Origin: an uncultured Burkholderiales bacterium
Lineage (GTDB): Bacteria; Pseudomonadota; Gammaproteobacteria; Burkholderiales; Thiobacillaceae
Assembly (NCBI GenBank): GCA_937925755.1
Contig: CALAMX010000072.1
Location: 1 to 14,247 of the forward strand
Length of the DNA stretch: 14,247 nt
Direction of reading: 5' to 3'
The position numbers and the translations under genes were made by a program. The notes beneath the pieces are model-generated. The model was not told where the DNA came from and did not search any database. It saw only the letters and a list, made by a program, of their open reading frames with translations. Below, piece after piece: positions 14,210-14,247 of this stretch. Numbering within the stretch: position 1 is the first letter of the stretch; the number at the start of each line of letters is the position of its first letter.

Positions 14210-14247
14210 AACGAGCCTGGTAAACTAATCCTACAACCAGGCTCGTT
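14210..14247. terminator. Perfect 12-bp inverted repeat at the window edge, probable terminator
   Basis: AACGAGCCTGGT (14210-14221) and ACCAGGCTCGTT (14236-14247) form a perfect 12-bp stem with a 14-base loop rich in A and T. Read on the minus strand the stem runs directly into TTTT, so it would end a minus-strand gene lying to the right. The plus-strand side is cut off by the window, so a bidirectional terminator, or the end of a mobile element, cannot be excluded. Confidence 0.55.

Larger units (their letters stand above)
13728..14247. other. Non-coding region upstream of dnaE to the window edge
   Basis: About 520 bases without a recognisable gene. Plus-strand open frames at 13896-14228 and 13984-14223 encode sequence rich in Arg, Gly, Pro and Trp with no motif and no ribosome binding site; I treat them as chance. 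The region is dense in inverted repeats (13984-14009, 14096-14132, 14210-14247), each described separately. Apart from the dnaE -10 box I see no regulatory site I can name. Confidence 0.5.

Noticed and set aside
13896..14228. A 110-codon plus-strand open frame upstream of dnaE.
   Set aside because: Rich in Arg, Gly, Pro and Trp with no motif or ribosome binding site, and it runs through three strong inverted repeats including the edge palindrome.

Overview
The window looks like a chromosomal segment of a GC-rich betaproteobacterium, perhaps near the Nitrosomonadales, Hydrogenophilales or Rhodocyclales. The assignment rests on a combination of features: an hpnCDE squalene block, the EarP/EF-P pair in which EF-P carries arginine at position 32, a proteobacterial-type DnaE of 1145 residues, a YciK-like dehydrogenase, and a candidate small RNA with anti-Shine-Dalgarno repeats of a kind reported from Betaproteobacteria. 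No sequence search could be run, so the lineage is an inference.

Left edge (1-710): the C-terminal end of a large ATPase of the DUF499 type, whose relatives are often seen beside DNA methyltransferases in defence-like islands, then about 330 bases with no recognisable gene. Next, 711-3753 holds hpnC, hpnD and hpnE, separated by 1 and 3 bases and surely one transcription unit; together they convert two farnesyl diphosphates to squalene, the hopanoid precursor. A YciK-like short-chain dehydrogenase with an altered active site follows (3851-4594), possibly coupled to a 27-codon ORF that overlaps its start.

Middle (4616-7768): radA on the minus strand is divergent from earP, and earP is followed by efp. 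EarP rhamnosylates Arg32 of EF-P, so a modifying enzyme and its substrate are adjacent. A TATAAT box lies across the earP stop codon and may give efp its own promoter.

Right half (7838-14247), all coding on the minus strand: a SPOUT/TrmH-family RNA methyltransferase and, upstream of it, a membrane protein with a GYF-like domain and pentapeptide repeats. A 752-base non-coding stretch follows, holding four REP units in two inverted pairs and a compact small RNA gene with its own promoter, two hairpins, a C/U-rich anti-Shine-Dalgarno linker and an intrinsic terminator. Then comes dnaE, complete, with a TATAAT box upstream. The last 520 bases are non-coding, rich in inverted repeats, and end inside a perfect 12-bp inverted repeat cut by the window edge.

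Most of the window is ordinary housekeeping DNA. The parts most worth a second look are the anti-Shine-Dalgarno small RNA (10027-10114), the REP cluster with compensatory base pairs, the truncated DUF499 ATPase at the left edge, and the altered active site of the dehydrogenase.
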